From: Aquabacterium sp.
GTDB taxonomy: Bacteria > Pseudomonadota > Gammaproteobacteria > Burkholderiales > Burkholderiaceae_C
Direction: 5' to 3'
Length of the DNA: 64,000 nt
Assembly: GCA_023266355.1 (NCBI GenBank)
Contig: JAHFQM010000005.1
Location: 186,001-250,000 of the forward strand
Shown: piece by piece, positions 18,345 through 28,325 of the stretch
Layout of the letters: every line of letters begins with the position of its first letter
Numbering within the stretch: position 1 is the first letter of the stretch
Notes under the pieces: model-generated
The model's input: the letters and a program-made list of their open reading frames with translations, nothing else
Databases searched by the model: none
What the model was told of the DNA's origin: nothing
Made by a program: the position numbers and the translations under genes

Positions 18345-19751
18345 ATGTCCCTGACCTTGCCCTGGACCGCCTCGCCCCCGGTCGATGCCACCCAGCCCAG
18401 CTTCCTGGACGATGTGTTCGCGCCCGTGCCCGGCGAGTCGGACACCACCGCCTTGCGCGTGGAAGGCACCTTGCCCGAAGCCTTGAGCGGCCTCTACGCC
18501 CGCATCGGCCCCAACCCGATCAAGCCTCAGCCCAGCCGCTACCACTGGTTCACTGGCGACGGCATGGTGCACGGCCTGCGCCTGCACGGCGGGCGGGCCG
18601 AGTGGTATCGCAGCCGCTACGTGGGCAGCAACAGCGCGCACAAGGCCCTGGGGCGCCCGCTGCTGCCCGGGCCGCGCCATGGCCCCGGTGACGTCGTCAA
18701 CACCAACGTCTATGCCCATGCCGGTCGGGTCTGGGCCTCGGTCGAGGCGGGCATGCTGCCCGTGCAGCTCGATGCCCGGCTCGACAGCGTGCGCCATGGC
18801 ACCTTCGACAGCCCGCGCAAGCAGCCCTTCACCGCCCACCCGCACCGCGACCCCCACACCGGCGAGCTGCACGCCATCTGCTACGACGCGATGAAGCGCA
18901 ATCGCTTGCAGTACGTGCGGGTGTCGCCGCAGGGCGAAGTCAGCCGCGTGGTGGACATCCCCGTGCAGCACGGGCCGATGGTCCACGACTGCGCCATCAC
19001 CCGCCGCTTCGTGGTGGTGCTGGACCTGCCGGTGACCTTCTCCTTCAAGCGCCTCTTGACGCTCGCGCCCTTCCCCTATGCCTGGAACGACCGCCACGCA
19101 GCGCGCGTGGGCCTGCTGCCCAAAGACGGCGGGGCGGCGGACATCCGCTGGCACGAGGTCGATCCCTGCTACGTCTTCCACCCCTGCAACGCCTTCGATC
19201 TGCCCGATGGCGGCGTGGTGATGGACGTGGTGGCGCACCGCCGCATGTTCGACCGTTCGCGCAGCGGACCGGAGATGGATTCCGGCGCGCGTTTCGAGCG
19301 CTGGACGCTGCCGGCCGATGGCGGTCGCGTGGTGCGCGAGGTGCTGCACGACGCCCCGCAGGAGTTCCCGCGACTGGACGAGCGCCTGAGCGGCGAACCT
19401 TACCGCTACGCCTACGCCGTGGGCATCGGCGCAGGTCTGGGGGACGATGGCCGGCGCGGCGGTCTGCCCCTGTTCCGCCACGACCTGCAGACCCGCAGCA
19501 CGGTCCAGCACGACTTTGGCCCGCACGCCGTGCCCGGCGAGTTCGTGTTCGTGCCCCGTCGGCCCCAAGGCGCGGAGGACGACGGCTGGTTGATCGGCTT
19601 CGTGCACAACCGCCAGAGCGGCTGCGCGGAGTGCCACATCCTCAACGCCGACGACTTCACCGGACCGCCCCAGGCCGTGGTGCACATCCCCATGCGCATC
19701 CCGGCGGGCTTCCACGGCAACTGGATCGCCGACACCGACCTGCGCCCATGA
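18345..19751 (+). CDS. Carotenoid oxygenase family protein (RPE65/lignostilbene dioxygenase type)
   Basis: 468 residues, typical length for this non-haem iron family that cleaves conjugated double bonds in apocarotenoids or stilbenes. The four iron-binding His are visible at about H167 (HPHRDPHTGEL), H214 (GPMVHDCAIT), H279 (YVFHPCNAFD) and H457 (GFHGNW) near the end. The N-terminal LSGLYARIGPNP is another family mark. No signal peptide. The substrate cannot be read from sequence; no carotenoid genes are adjacent. Likely induced through the divergent TetR regulator. Confidence 0.9.
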   Translation: MSLTLPWTASPPVDATQPSFLDDVFAPVPGESDTTALRVEGTLPEALSGLYARIGPNPIKPQPSRYHWFTGDGMVHGLRLHGGRAEWYRSRYVGSNSAHKALGRPLLPGPRHGPGDVVNTNVYAHAGRVWASVEAGMLPVQLDARLDSVRHGTFDSPRKQPFTAHPHRDPHTGELHAICYDAMKRNRLQYVRVSPQGEVSRVVDIPVQHGPMVHDCAITRRFVVVLDLPVTFSFKRLLTLAPFPYAWNDRHAARVGLLPKDGGAADIRWHEVDPCYVFHPCNAFDLPDGGVVMDVVAHRRMFDRSRSGPEMDSGARFERWTLPADGGRVVREVLHDAPQEFPRLDERLSGEPYRYAYAVGIGAGLGDDGRRGGLPLFRHDLQTRSTVQHDFGPHAVPGEFVFVPRRPQGAEDDGWLIGFVHNRQSGCAECHILNADDFTGPPQAVVHIPMRIPAGFHGNWIADTDLRP

Positions 19752-19753
19752 GA

Positions 19754-19775
19754 AAAGCGCCCCGCAGGGCGCTTT
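19754..19775. terminator. Hairpin terminator between convergent genes
   Basis: A 9-bp perfect stem AAAGCGCCC / GGGCGCTTT with a 4-nt loop lies 2 nt after the carotenoid oxygenase stop. A- and T-tails on both arms let it act in both directions, serving the convergent gene ending at 19821 as well. Confidence 0.75.
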
Positions 19776-19820
19776 GAACGAACACGCTTGTGACCCGCTG
19801 GGGGCCGTGCCTGAGCAGCC

Positions 19821-20702
19821 TCAGTGCGCGGCCTGGTAGAGCGCAGCGCCTGCGGCCATCGGGTCGCCGGTGCGCTCGTAGGCGTCCACCCAGGCGTCGT
19901 AGTTGTGGATGGCTTCTTGCTGCCAAGGGTGAAACCCGGGCTTGAAGTACGCCAGCAAGGTGCCCAGGTGGCTGGAGATGATGCCCTTGTAGCCGAACAA
20001 CCACCAGCGGCACTTCGCCATCATCCACATGCGCTTGCCGAACGAGAAGCCATCGTTCTTGAGCAGGCGGTTGGTGAAGCGGATGGTCAGGTAGCTCAGG
20101 AACAGGGTCACGTGGGCCATGGCCAGGCAGCGCTTGAAGTAGCCGACCTTGGCGATCTGCTGCATCACGTCGTAGGCCACGGCCTTGTGCTCCATCTCTT
20201 CCACGGCGTGCCACGCCATCATGGCGCGCAGCTTGGGGTCGGCGTTGGCCATGGTTTCCTTCTTGACGAAGAAGATCTCGGCCAGCATGGCGGTGAAGTG
20301 CTCGAAGGCGGCGGTCAACGCCAGGTTGTATTCCTTCGAGAAATGCTTCGTGTGGAAATTGTTGTTGCTGTTGATGAAATCAACGATGGCGTCGATGTCC
20401 AGGCCCTGTTCGCGCAGACGCTGGTTGTACTGGGAGTGCACGATGCCGTGCTGGCCTTCCTGGCGGATGAAGGTCTTGATCTCGGCCAGCAGCGCCGGGT
20501 CGGTGGTCTGCTCGCGGAAGGCGCGCACGCAGGAGATGAAATAGCGCTCGCCGTCCGGGAAGGCGGCCTGCAGGGCGTCGATCAGGCGCGACTTGTAAGG
20601 GCTGTTCTCGTACCACCAGCGCGGCAGTTCGCCGTCCAGGCCGAAGTCGAGTTTCTCGCGGGCAACGAGTGCCTTGGCGTTGTGCAGGGCTTGTTGGCTC
20701 AT
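19821..20702 (-). CDS. Predicted metal-dependent hydrolase (PF10118 type)
   Basis: 293 residues. Repeated His/Glu patterns in helices suit a diiron/ferritin-like helical bundle: FIRQEGQHGIVHSQ, FEHFTAMLAEIFF and WHAVEEMEHKAVAYDVM, with ExxH motifs in the first and third. This matches the PF10118 family annotated as metal-dependent hydrolases, whose real reaction is unknown. The start at 20702 (MSQQALHNAK) is chosen over an in-frame start further upstream because RBS-like GGAGACACC precedes it. A palindrome CAGAT-TTG-ATCTG (20736-20748) lies in its upstream region and may be an operator. Confidence 0.75.
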   Translation of the reverse strand: MSQQALHNAKALVAREKLDFGLDGELPRWWYENSPYKSRLIDALQAAFPDGERYFISCVRAFREQTTDPALLAEIKTFIRQEGQHGIVHSQYNQRLREQGLDIDAIVDFINSNNNFHTKHFSKEYNLALTAAFEHFTAMLAEIFFVKKETMANADPKLRAMMAWHAVEEMEHKAVAYDVMQQIAKVGYFKRCLAMAHVTLFLSYLTIRFTNRLLKNDGFSFGKRMWMMAKCRWWLFGYKGIISSHLGTLLAYFKPGFHPWQQEAIHNYDAWVDAYERTGDPMAAGAALYQAAH

Positions 20703-20961
20703 GGTGTCTCCGTGTCGCAGGCCTCTGGGACCCGTCAGATTTGATCTGGGTTGGATCCTAGGGGCGTGGCCGCCCCGTGCGAGGCACCGTGTGCGACACG
20801 AGGGCTGTCTGTGCGTCATGTCGCGGCATTGACGTGCATCAGGGCTGGCCCAGAGCGGTCCCGGGCGGTGTGGTCCGAAAAGACGCGACTGACATCCTAG
20901 GGATGGGCGAGATGGTGCGGTCAGCCTACGCTGGGGCCATTCAAACCTCAGGAGGTGTCAC

Positions 20962-21615
20962 ATGCTGACCCCATTTTCGTGGCGCTCTTTGGGTGCTGCC
21001 CTTGTGCTGGTGACCCTTGTCACGCAGGCCCAGGCCTACACCGAGTACACCGATCGCGCCAGCTTCACGGCCGCGCAGCCCTCGCAGTACCTCTACACCT
21101 TTGCCGCGCCGAACATCGTGTCCATCCTGTCGTCTGCGCAGGGTGATCTGGCCGATGTCAGCACGGTGGGCGGTGACGCCTACGGCCAGGCCCAGGGCAG
21201 CAACGTCGGGGGCTCCAGCGGCGGTGCCGTCGACAACTTCAAGCCGCTGCGCTTTGACTTCCTGCAGCCGGTCTATGGCTTCGCCTTCGACGATTTCGAC
21301 CTGACGCTGGACGAGTCGCCCGTGGTGTCGGTGTCCTTCTCCGATGGCAGCAGCTTCACGCACGTGCTGGGCACGGTGAGCGAGGCGTTCACGCCCCTGT
21401 TTTACGGCGTGAGTTCTGCGGTGGCCTTGACCCGGGTCGAGGTGTTTTCCTCGGACGCCAGCTTCAACTACCAGCCCGGCAGCCGCGCCAACCTGGTGGG
21501 CAATGTGACCCTGGGCGTCACGGCCGTGCCCGAGCCACCCTCGCTGGTCCTGGCGGCCGTGGGCCTGGCCCTGGCGCTGTTCGTCAGGTCCCGTCGCAGT
21601 CGCTCGGAAGACTGA
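20962..21615 (+). CDS. PEP-CTERM sorting domain protein
   Basis: 217 residues. A signal peptide (about 1-25, ending TQAQA) starts the protein; the C-terminus has the PEP-CTERM signal VPEPPSLVLAAVGLALALFV followed by the basic tail RSRRSRSED. Such proteins are processed by exosortase (EpsH/XrtA) and exported, often with exopolysaccharide. The middle is a Ser/Gly/Asp-rich beta-type region without a family I recognise. No exosortase or polysaccharide gene is in this window, so its partner must lie elsewhere. RBS CAGGAGGTG precedes ATG 20962. Confidence 0.88.
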   Translation: MLTPFSWRSLGAALVLVTLVTQAQAYTEYTDRASFTAAQPSQYLYTFAAPNIVSILSSAQGDLADVSTVGGDAYGQAQGSNVGGSSGGAVDNFKPLRFDFLQPVYGFAFDDFDLTLDESPVVSVSFSDGSSFTHVLGTVSEAFTPLFYGVSSAVALTRVEVFSSDASFNYQPGSRANLVGNVTLGVTAVPEPPSLVLAAVGLALALFVRSRRSRSED

Positions 21616-21630
21616 GCAACGCGTCGTGCG

Positions 21631-21650
21631 GGGTGGCGCCCAGGCCACCC
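21631..21650. terminator. Hairpin without T-tract between convergent genes
   Basis: Perfect 7-bp stem GGGTGGC / GCCACCC with 6-nt loop, in the 58-bp gap between the PEP-CTERM gene and the liu operon end. There is no run of T after it on either strand, so it may be a weak or Rho-aided terminator. Confidence 0.4.
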
Positions 21651-21673
21651 TCGGGCGACCTGGGCCACGGTCC

Positions 21674-22873
21674 TCAGGCCGTTTCGGCGAAGAGTTCCCG
21701 CCCGATCAGCATGCGGCGGATCTCGCTGGTGCCCGCGCCGATCTCGTAGAGCTTGGCGTCGCGCCACAGCCGGCCCAGCGGGTAGTCGTTGATGTAGCCG
21801 TTGCCGCCGAAGATCTGGATGCCTTCACCGGCCATCCAGGTGGCTTTTTCGGCCGTCCACAGGATGAGGGCGGCGCAGTCCTTGCGCACATGGCGGGCGT
21901 GCTGCGTGCCCAGCGCGTCCAGGTTCTTGGCCACGGTGTAGGCCAGGGCGCGCGCCGCTTGCTGCACGGTGTACATGTCGGCCAGCTTGCCTTGCAGCAG
22001 CTGGAATTCGCCGATGGCCTGGCCGAACTGCTTGCGTTCGTGCACGTAGGGGATGACGTTGTCCATCACCGCCTGCATGATGCCCAGCGGCCCGCCCGAG
22101 AGCACGGCGCGTTCGTAGTCCAGCCCGCTCATCAGCACCCGGGCGCCCTGGCCCACGCCACCCAGCACGTTCTCCGCGGGCACTTCGCAGTCCTCGAAAA
22201 ACAGCGGGTAGGTGTTGGAGCCGCGCATGCCCAGCTTGTCGAGGTGCGGGCCTTTGCTGAAGCCCTTCATGCCCTTTTCGATGAGGAAGGCGGTCATGCC
22301 TTTGGCGCCGGCCTGCGGGTCGGTCTTGGCATAGACGACCAGCACATCGGCGTCACCGCCATTGGTGATCCACATCTTGCTGCCATTGAGCACGTAGCGG
22401 TCGCCGCCCGCGCCGCCAAGGCCCGGCTTCAGCTCGGCCCGCAGCTGCATGCTCACCACGTCGGAGCCGGCGTTGGGTTCGCTCATTGCCAGCGCACCGA
22501 CGTGCTCGCCACTGACCAGCTTGGGCAGGTAGCGGCGCTTTTGCGCCTCGCTGCCGTTGCGGTGGATCTGGTTGACGCACAGGTTGGAGTGCGCGCCGTA
22601 GCTCAAGCCCACCGACGCGCTGCCGCGGCTGATTTCTTCCATGGCCACCATGTGCGCCAGGTAGCCCAGGTTGGTGCCGCCGTGCTCTTCCGACACCGTC
22701 AGGCCGTGCACGCCCAGCTCGCCGAGCTTGCGCCACATGTCGGCGGGGAAGAGGTTGTCCTGGTCGATCTGGGCGGCGCGCGGGGCCAGCTCGCGCTGCA
22801 CAAAGGCGCGCACGGCGTCGCGCAGGGCGTCGATGTCGTCACCGAGCTGGTGGTTGAGTCCGGGCAGGGTCAT
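21674..22873 (-). CDS. liuA: Isovaleryl-CoA dehydrogenase
   Basis: 399 residues, acyl-CoA dehydrogenase fold. It oxidises isovaleryl-CoA to 3-methylcrotonyl-CoA, passing electrons to ETF. Marks: FGLTVSEE-type N-domain ([18 protein letters not shown]), [31 protein letters not shown], and [17 protein letters not shown], where the Glu aligns with the catalytic base of isovaleryl-CoA dehydrogenases. Ending [20 protein letters not shown] is a general family signature. Last gene of the liu operon, 12 nt after liuE. Confidence 0.93.
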   Translation of the reverse strand: MTLPGLNHQLGDDIDALRDAVRAFVQRELAPRAAQIDQDNLFPADMWRKLGELGVHGLTVSEEHGGTNLGYLAHMVAMEEISRGSASVGLSYGAHSNLCVNQIHRNGSEAQKRRYLPKLVSGEHVGALAMSEPNAGSDVVSMQLRAELKPGLGGAGGDRYVLNGSKMWITNGGDADVLVVYAKTDPQAGAKGMTAFLIEKGMKGFSKGPHLDKLGMRGSNTYPLFFEDCEVPAENVLGGVGQGARVLMSGLDYERAVLSGGPLGIMQAVMDNVIPYVHERKQFGQAIGEFQLLQGKLADMYTVQQAARALAYTVAKNLDALGTQHARHVRKDCAALILWTAEKATWMAGEGIQIFGGNGYINDYPLGRLWRDAKLYEIGAGTSEIRRMLIGRELFAETA

Positions 22874-22885
22874 CGGGGGTCTCCT

Positions 22886-23809
22886 TCAGTGGGTTGCGCG
22901 TTTGGCCAGCAAGGCATTGGCGACGCGCGAGACGGGCTTGCGGCCGAGTGCGCCCGAGATGAAGGCGCCGGCATCGACCAGCGCGTCCAGGTCGATGCCG
23001 GTGTGGATGCCCAGGCCGTGCAGCAGGTAGACGACGTCTTCCGTGGCCACGTTGCCGGTGGCCCCCTTGGCGTAGGGACAGCCGCCCAGGCCGGCCACGC
23101 TGGCGTCGAAGGTGTGGATGCCCAGCTGCAGGCAGGCGTGGATGTTGGTGAGCGCCTGGCCGTAGGTGTCGTGGAAGTGGCCGCTGAGCTCGGCCAGGGG
23201 CACGTGCTTCAGGGTCGCCTCCATCACCGCGCTGACGCGGCCGGCCGTGCCCACGCCGGTGGTGTCGGCGATGCCGATGTGGTGGGCGCCGATGTCGAGC
23301 AGGCGTCGGGCCACATCGACCACGGCGTCGGTGCCCACCTCGCCCTGGTAGGGGCAGCCCAGCGCACACGACACTGCCGCGCGAACGCGCAGGCCGTGGG
23401 CGCGCGCCGCTTCGGCCACCGGGCGGAAACGCTCGATGGATTCGGCGATCGAGCAGTTGATGTTGCGCTGGCTGAAGGCCTCGGAGGCCGCCGCGAAGAT
23501 GACGACCTCGTCGGCGCCCGCCGCCAGCGCGCCCTCGAAGCCCTTCATGTTGGGCGTGAGCACGCTGTGGCGCACGCCGGCGGGGCGCGTGATGCCGGCC
23601 ATGACCTCGGCGTTGTCGGCCATCTGCGGCACCCACTTGGGGCTGACGAAGCTGGTGACTTCGATGTGCTTCAGGCCGGCCGCCTGCAGGCGGTGCACGA
23701 GCGCGATTTTGTCGGCCGCAGGCACCGGCTGGGCTTCGTTTTGCAGGCCGTCGCGGGGGCCGACATCGACCAGGGTGACGTGGGCGGGGAGTGCGGTGTT
23801 CAAGGGCAT
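22886..23809 (-). CDS. liuE: Hydroxymethylglutaryl-CoA lyase
   Basis: 307 residues, HMGL-like TIM barrel. It splits HMG-CoA into acetoacetate and acetyl-CoA, the last step of leucine breakdown. Seen: LVDVGPRDGLQNEAQPV (metal-binding Asp and Arg), EVTSFVSPKWVPQMADN, GHFHDTYGQAL (metal His pair), and SVAGLGGCPYAKGATGN, the active-site Cys signature. I start at MPLNTALPAH (23809), 7 nt after the liuD stop codon, rather than further upstream inside liuD. Confidence 0.95.
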   Translation of the reverse strand: MPLNTALPAHVTLVDVGPRDGLQNEAQPVPAADKIALVHRLQAAGLKHIEVTSFVSPKWVPQMADNAEVMAGITRPAGVRHSVLTPNMKGFEGALAAGADEVVIFAAASEAFSQRNINCSIAESIERFRPVAEAARAHGLRVRAAVSCALGCPYQGEVGTDAVVDVARRLLDIGAHHIGIADTTGVGTAGRVSAVMEATLKHVPLAELSGHFHDTYGQALTNIHACLQLGIHTFDASVAGLGGCPYAKGATGNVATEDVVYLLHGLGIHTGIDLDALVDAGAFISGALGRKPVSRVANALLAKRATH

Positions 23810-23816
23810 GGGTGCT

Positions 23817-25868
23817 TCATTCCAATCGCAGCAGTTCGACGCCTTCGGCCACCTGGTCGCCCACGCTGCACAGCAGCTCGGCCACGGTGCCATCGCGCGG
23901 GGCGGTGAGGCTGTGTTCCATCTTCATGGCTTCGGTGATGACCAGCGCCTGGCCGGCTTTCACGGCATCGCCCGCCGCCACGAGCATGGCGATCACCTTG
24001 CCCGGCATGGGCGCGGTGACCTGGCCACTGCTGGCCTGCTGGGTGGCGGGTGCGGCCAGCGGGTCCAGCCAGTGCAGGGTGGTGTGGCCCGCGGGGGTGA
24101 AGACGTCGAAGGCGTCAAAAGCGTCGTGGCGGTCCACATGGGCCGACCACGGTTGGCCGTCCACCAGGGCGGAGAGGTGGACGCTGTCGGTGGCGGTGCG
24201 TTGGCAGCGCACATCGCAGACGGTCACAGGCACATCGCCCGCAAGCCCGCCCCAGGCCAGGCGCAGGCTGCCGTCGCGGGCTTGTTGCACGCGCACGGTC
24301 ACGGTCTGGTCGCCGCCGGGTTGGGGCCAGCGCCACTGCAGCACACGTTGGCTGTGGCCGTGGAGAGCCCAGCCGTCGCCGCGTGACCAGGGGTCTTGGC
24401 CTGCGCTGGGCGAGGCGTCCAGCCACCAGCGCAGCGTCGCGCCCAGCAAGGCATCGCGCAGGTGCTGGTGCTGCGCATGCGCCTGCGGTGCGCCGAACAG
24501 GGCCTCGTGTTCGCGCTCGATGAGGGCGGTGTCCAGCTGCGCTTGGGCGAAGGCCTCGGTGCGCACCAGCCGGCGCAGGAAGCCGATGTTGTGTTGCAAG
24601 CCGGTGATGTGCAGCGCGCTCAGGGCCTCGTCCAGACGGGCCAGGGCGGCTTCGCGCGTGTCGCCGTGCACGATGAGCTTGGCGATCATGGCGTCGTAGT
24701 GCGGCGAGATGGCATCGCCCGCGGCCACGCCGCTGTCCAGGCGCACGGCCCCCGGTGTGAAGCGCGTGGCCTCGGGCGTGCGCAGCGTGCGCAAGGTGCC
24801 GGTGGCGGGCAGGAAACCTTGCGCGGGGTTCTCGGCGCAGATGCGGGCCTCGATGGCATGGCCGCGCAATGGGACCTGGTCCTGCGTCAAGGGCAGGGGC
24901 TCGCCGGCGGCCACGCGCAGTTGCCACTCGACCAGGTCCAGGCCGGTGATGGCCTCGGTGACGGGGTGCTCGACCTGCAGGCGGGTGTTCATCTCCATGA
25001 AATAGAAGCGGCCACCTTGGGGCGCATCCTGTTCGCAGATGAACTCCACCGTGCCGGCGCCCACATAGCCCACGCTGCGCGCGGCGGCCACGGCGGCGGC
25101 GCCCATTTGCGCGCGCAGCTCGGGCGTCATGCCGGGTGCGGGGGCCTCTTCCAGCACCTTTTGGTGGCGGCGCTGCACCGAGCAATCGCGCTCGAACAGG
25201 TGGATGACGTGGCCCAGCGTGTCGGCGAAGACCTGCACCTCGATGTGGCGGGGGCGCTGCAGGTAGCGCTCGACCAGCACCTGGGCGCTGCCGAAGCTGG
25301 CCTCGGCCTCGCGCTGGCAGGAAGCCAGGGCCGCGGTGAATTCGTCGGCGCGCTGCACGATGCGCATGCCCTTGCCGCCCCCGCCCGCGCTGGCCTTGAT
25401 GAGCACCGGGAAGCCGATGGCCTCGGCCTGGGCCAGCAGGAAGTCGGCCTCCTGGCGCTCGCCGTGGTAGCCGGGCACCAGGGGCACGCCGGCGCGTTCC
25501 ATCAGCGCTTTGGCCGCGGACTTGCTGCCCATGGCGGCGATGGCAGATGGCGGCGGGCCGATGAAGGCGATGCCCGCGTCCACGCAGGCCTGGGCGAAGT
25601 CGTCGTTTTCGGACAGGAAGCCGTAGCCGGGGTGGACGGCCTGGGCGCCGGTGGCCAGGGCGGCGGCGAGGATGCAGTCGGCGCGCAGGTAGCTGTCGCG
25701 CGGGCTGGCAGCGCCGATGTGCACGGCCTCGTCACAGGCGTGCACGTGCTGGGCATGGACGTCGGCGTCGGAATAGACGGCCACGGTGCGGATGCCCATG
25801 CGGCGCGCGGTGGCGGCCACGCGGCAGGCGATTTCGCCTCGGTTGGCGATCAGGATTTTGTGGAACAT
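23817..25868 (-). CDS. liuD: Methylcrotonyl-CoA carboxylase, biotin-containing alpha subunit
   Basis: 683 residues. Biotin carboxylase domain from the first residue (MFHKILIANRGEIACRV), ATP-grasp loop KASAGGGGKGMRIV, FMEMNTRLQVEHPVTE; a linker region; and a C-terminal biotinyl domain with the lysine in ITEAMKMEHSL. With the LiuB subunit it carboxylates 3-methylcrotonyl-CoA to 3-methylglutaconyl-CoA using ATP and bicarbonate. Start ATG 25868 is set by the family N-terminus; longer in-frame extensions fall in liuC. Confidence 0.96.
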   Translation of the reverse strand: MFHKILIANRGEIACRVAATARRMGIRTVAVYSDADVHAQHVHACDEAVHIGAASPRDSYLRADCILAAALATGAQAVHPGYGFLSENDDFAQACVDAGIAFIGPPPSAIAAMGSKSAAKALMERAGVPLVPGYHGERQEADFLLAQAEAIGFPVLIKASAGGGGKGMRIVQRADEFTAALASCQREAEASFGSAQVLVERYLQRPRHIEVQVFADTLGHVIHLFERDCSVQRRHQKVLEEAPAPGMTPELRAQMGAAAVAAARSVGYVGAGTVEFICEQDAPQGGRFYFMEMNTRLQVEHPVTEAITGLDLVEWQLRVAAGEPLPLTQDQVPLRGHAIEARICAENPAQGFLPATGTLRTLRTPEATRFTPGAVRLDSGVAAGDAISPHYDAMIAKLIVHGDTREAALARLDEALSALHITGLQHNIGFLRRLVRTEAFAQAQLDTALIEREHEALFGAPQAHAQHQHLRDALLGATLRWWLDASPSAGQDPWSRGDGWALHGHSQRVLQWRWPQPGGDQTVTVRVQQARDGSLRLAWGGLAGDVPVTVCDVRCQRTATDSVHLSALVDGQPWSAHVDRHDAFDAFDVFTPAGHTTLHWLDPLAAPATQQASSGQVTAPMPGKVIAMLVAAGDAVKAGQALVITEAMKMEHSLTAPRDGTVAELLCSVGDQVAEGVELLRLE

Positions 25869-25879
25869 GGTGGCTCGGC

Positions 25880-26689
25880 TCAATCCGCCTGGGGGGTGGG
25901 CATCACCCACGGGGGCGTGTTGCGCGACAGGAAGGCGCCGATGCCGGCCTTGCCCTCGTCGCTGGCGCGGATGTCGGCGATGCGCCGCGCCGTCACGTCG
26001 CGCAGTTCGTGGGTGATGGGCGTTTGGCCGATGTCGCGCACCAGTTGCTTGCAGGCGCGCACCGCCAGCGGGCCGTTGCGCAGCACCTGATCGACCACGC
26101 CTTGCACGGTCGTGGCCAAGGCGTCGGCCGTGACCACTTCGTGCACCAGGCCCAGCTGCTGCGCGCGTTCGGCCGAGAAGCGCTCGGCCGTCACGAAGTA
26201 GCGCCGCGCGGCGCGCTCGCCAATCGCATGGATGACGTAGGGGCTGATGGTTGCCGGGATCAGGCCCAGCCGGGCTTCGGACAGGCAGAACTGCGCCGTG
26301 TCCGCCGCCACGACCACGTCGCAGCACGACACCAGGCCCACGCCGCCGCCGTAGCAGTCGCCCTGCACCTCGGCGATCACCGGCACCGGGCAGCGCTGCA
26401 GCGTCCACAGCATGTTGGCCAGGCGCGAGGCGTCGCGGTGGTTGTCCACCCAGCTGTAGTCGGCGGTCTGGCGCATCCAGTTCAGGTCGGCACCGGCGCA
26501 AAACGCCGTGCCGGTCGAGGCCAGCACCACGGCGCGCAGGCCATCGTCTTGCGACAGCGCGGCGAACACCTCGGTCAGCTCGGTGATGGTGTCGGCGTGG
26601 AAGGCGTTGCGCACCTCGGGCCGGTTCAGGCGCACGGTGGCGACCGCGCCCTCGCGTGTCAGTTGCAGCTGCTTCATCGTCGGGCTCAT
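25880..26689 (-). CDS. liuC: Methylglutaconyl-CoA hydratase (enoyl-CoA hydratase family)
   Basis: 269 residues, crotonase fold. It hydrates 3-methylglutaconyl-CoA to HMG-CoA. Seen: LNRPEVRNAFHADTITEL, the oxyanion segments GTAFCAGADLNWM and GDCYGGGVGLVSCCDVVVA, and AERFSAERAQQLGLVHEVV. The ATG at 26689 has AGGAGA 6 nt before it, which decides it over the start 30 nt upstream that would overlap liuB. Position between liuB and liuD supports the hydratase role over a generic enoyl-CoA hydratase. Confidence 0.92.
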   Translation of the reverse strand: MSPTMKQLQLTREGAVATVRLNRPEVRNAFHADTITELTEVFAALSQDDGLRAVVLASTGTAFCAGADLNWMRQTADYSWVDNHRDASRLANMLWTLQRCPVPVIAEVQGDCYGGGVGLVSCCDVVVAADTAQFCLSEARLGLIPATISPYVIHAIGERAARRYFVTAERFSAERAQQLGLVHEVVTADALATTVQGVVDQVLRNGPLAVRACKQLVRDIGQTPITHELRDVTARRIADIRASDEGKAGIGAFLSRNTPPWVMPTPQAD

Positions 26690-26699
26690 GCCGGTCTCC

Positions 26700-28319
26700 T
26701 CACATGCGGAAGACGCCAAAGCGCGTCTCGGGGATGGGCGCGTTGAGGCTGGCGCTCAAGGCCAGGCTGAGCACGCGGCGGGTGTCGGTGGGGCGGATCA
26801 GGCCGTCGTCCCACAGGCGCGCGGTGGCGTGGTAAGGATGGCCTTGCGCCTCGTACTGCTCGCGGAGCGGTGCCTTGAAGGCGGCTTCTTCATCGGCACC
26901 CCACTGCCCGCCCTTGGCTTCGATGCCATCGCGCTTGACCGTGGCCAGCACCGATGCCGCCTGTTCGCCGCCCATCACGCTGATGCGCGCATTCGGCCAC
27001 ATCCACAGGAAGCGCGGGTTGAAGGCGCGGCCGCACATGCCGTAGTTGCCCGCGCCGAAGCTGCCGCCGATGATGACGGTGAACTTGGGCACCTGGGCGC
27101 ACGACACGGCCGTCACCATCTTGGCGCCGGCCCGCGCGATGCCTTCGTTTTCCACTTTGCGCCCGACCATGAAGCCGGTGATGTTCTGCAGGAAGACCAG
27201 CGGGACCTTGCGCTGGCAGCACAGCTCGATGAAGTGCGCACCCTTGTTGGCCGATTCCGAAAACAGGATGCCGTTGTTGGCCACGATGCCCACGGGCATG
27301 CCCTCGATGTGGGCGAAGCCGCAGACCAGGGTAGGGCCGTAGCGGGCCTTGAACTCGTCGAACTCGGAGCCATCGACGGTGCGGGCGATGACCTCGCGCA
27401 CATCGAAGGGCTTGCGGGTGTCGGTGGGGATGACGCCCATCAGCTCGGCCTCGTCGAGCAGGGGAGGGCGGGGCGTGACGAGCGCCAGCTCGGGCGAGAA
27501 CTGGGCACCCTTGCGCCAGTTCAGCCGCGCCACGCACTGCCGCGCGATCGCCAGCGCGTGCACGTCGTCGCGGGCCAGGTGGTCGGCCACGCCGGACAGG
27601 CGCGTGTGCACATCGCCACCGCCCAGGTCCTCGGCTGTGACCTCCTCGCCGGTGGCCGCCTTCACCAGCGGCGGCCCGCCCAGGAAGATGGTGCCCTGCT
27701 GGGCCACGATGATGGTTTCATCGCTCATGGCCGGCACGTAGGCGCCCCCGGCGGTGCACGAGCCCATCACCACGGCGATCTGCGGGATGCCGGCGGCGCT
27801 CATGTTCGCCTGGTTGTAGAAGATGCGGCCGAAGTGGTCGCGGTCGGGGAAGACCTCGTCCTGGTTGGGCAGGTTGGCGCCACCCGAGTCCACCAGGTAG
27901 ATGCAGGGCAGGCGGTTTTGCTGCGCGATCTCTTGCGCGCGCAGGTGCTTCTTGACGGTGAGCGGGTAATAAGTGCCGCCCTTCACGGTGGCGTCGTTGC
28001 ACACCACCATGCACTCCACGCCGGCCACGCGGCCGATGCCGGCGATCACCCCTGCGCAGGGCGCGGCGTTGTCGTACACGTTCAAGGCGGCCAGCGGTGC
28101 CACTTCGAGGAAGGGCGAGCCGGGGTCGAGCAGCTGGGCCACGCGGTCGCGCGGCAGCAGCTTGCCGCGGGCCAGGTGCTTGGCGCGCGGGGCCTCGCCG
28201 CCGCCCAGGGCCACGCGGGCGAGCTGCGCGTCGAGGTCATCGACCAGGGCCTGCATGGCCGCGGCATGGGCCTTGAACGCCTCGCTGCGCGGGTGGAGTT
28301 GGGTGCTCAGGATGGGCAT
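26700..28319 (-). CDS. liuB: Methylcrotonyl-CoA carboxylase, carboxyltransferase beta subunit
   Basis: 539 residues, two crotonase-like carboxyltransferase halves. Seen: [27 protein letters not shown] (shown here in part), [54 protein letters not shown] and a C-terminal [16 protein letters not shown]. It transfers CO2 from biotin on LiuD to 3-methylcrotonyl-CoA. It is the first enzyme gene after the TetR regulator (6 nt gap) and 10 nt before liuC. Confidence 0.95.
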   Translation of the reverse strand: MPILSTQLHPRSEAFKAHAAAMQALVDDLDAQLARVALGGGEAPRAKHLARGKLLPRDRVAQLLDPGSPFLEVAPLAALNVYDNAAPCAGVIAGIGRVAGVECMVVCNDATVKGGTYYPLTVKKHLRAQEIAQQNRLPCIYLVDSGGANLPNQDEVFPDRDHFGRIFYNQANMSAAGIPQIAVVMGSCTAGGAYVPAMSDETIIVAQQGTIFLGGPPLVKAATGEEVTAEDLGGGDVHTRLSGVADHLARDDVHALAIARQCVARLNWRKGAQFSPELALVTPRPPLLDEAELMGVIPTDTRKPFDVREVIARTVDGSEFDEFKARYGPTLVCGFAHIEGMPVGIVANNGILFSESANKGAHFIELCCQRKVPLVFLQNITGFMVGRKVENEGIARAGAKMVTAVSCAQVPKFTVIIGGSFGAGNYGMCGRAFNPRFLWMWPNARISVMGGEQAASVLATVKRDGIEAKGGQWGADEEAAFKAPLREQYEAQGHPYHATARLWDDGLIRPTDTRRVLSLALSASLNAPIPETRFGVFRM

Positions 28320-28325
28320 GGGGGC

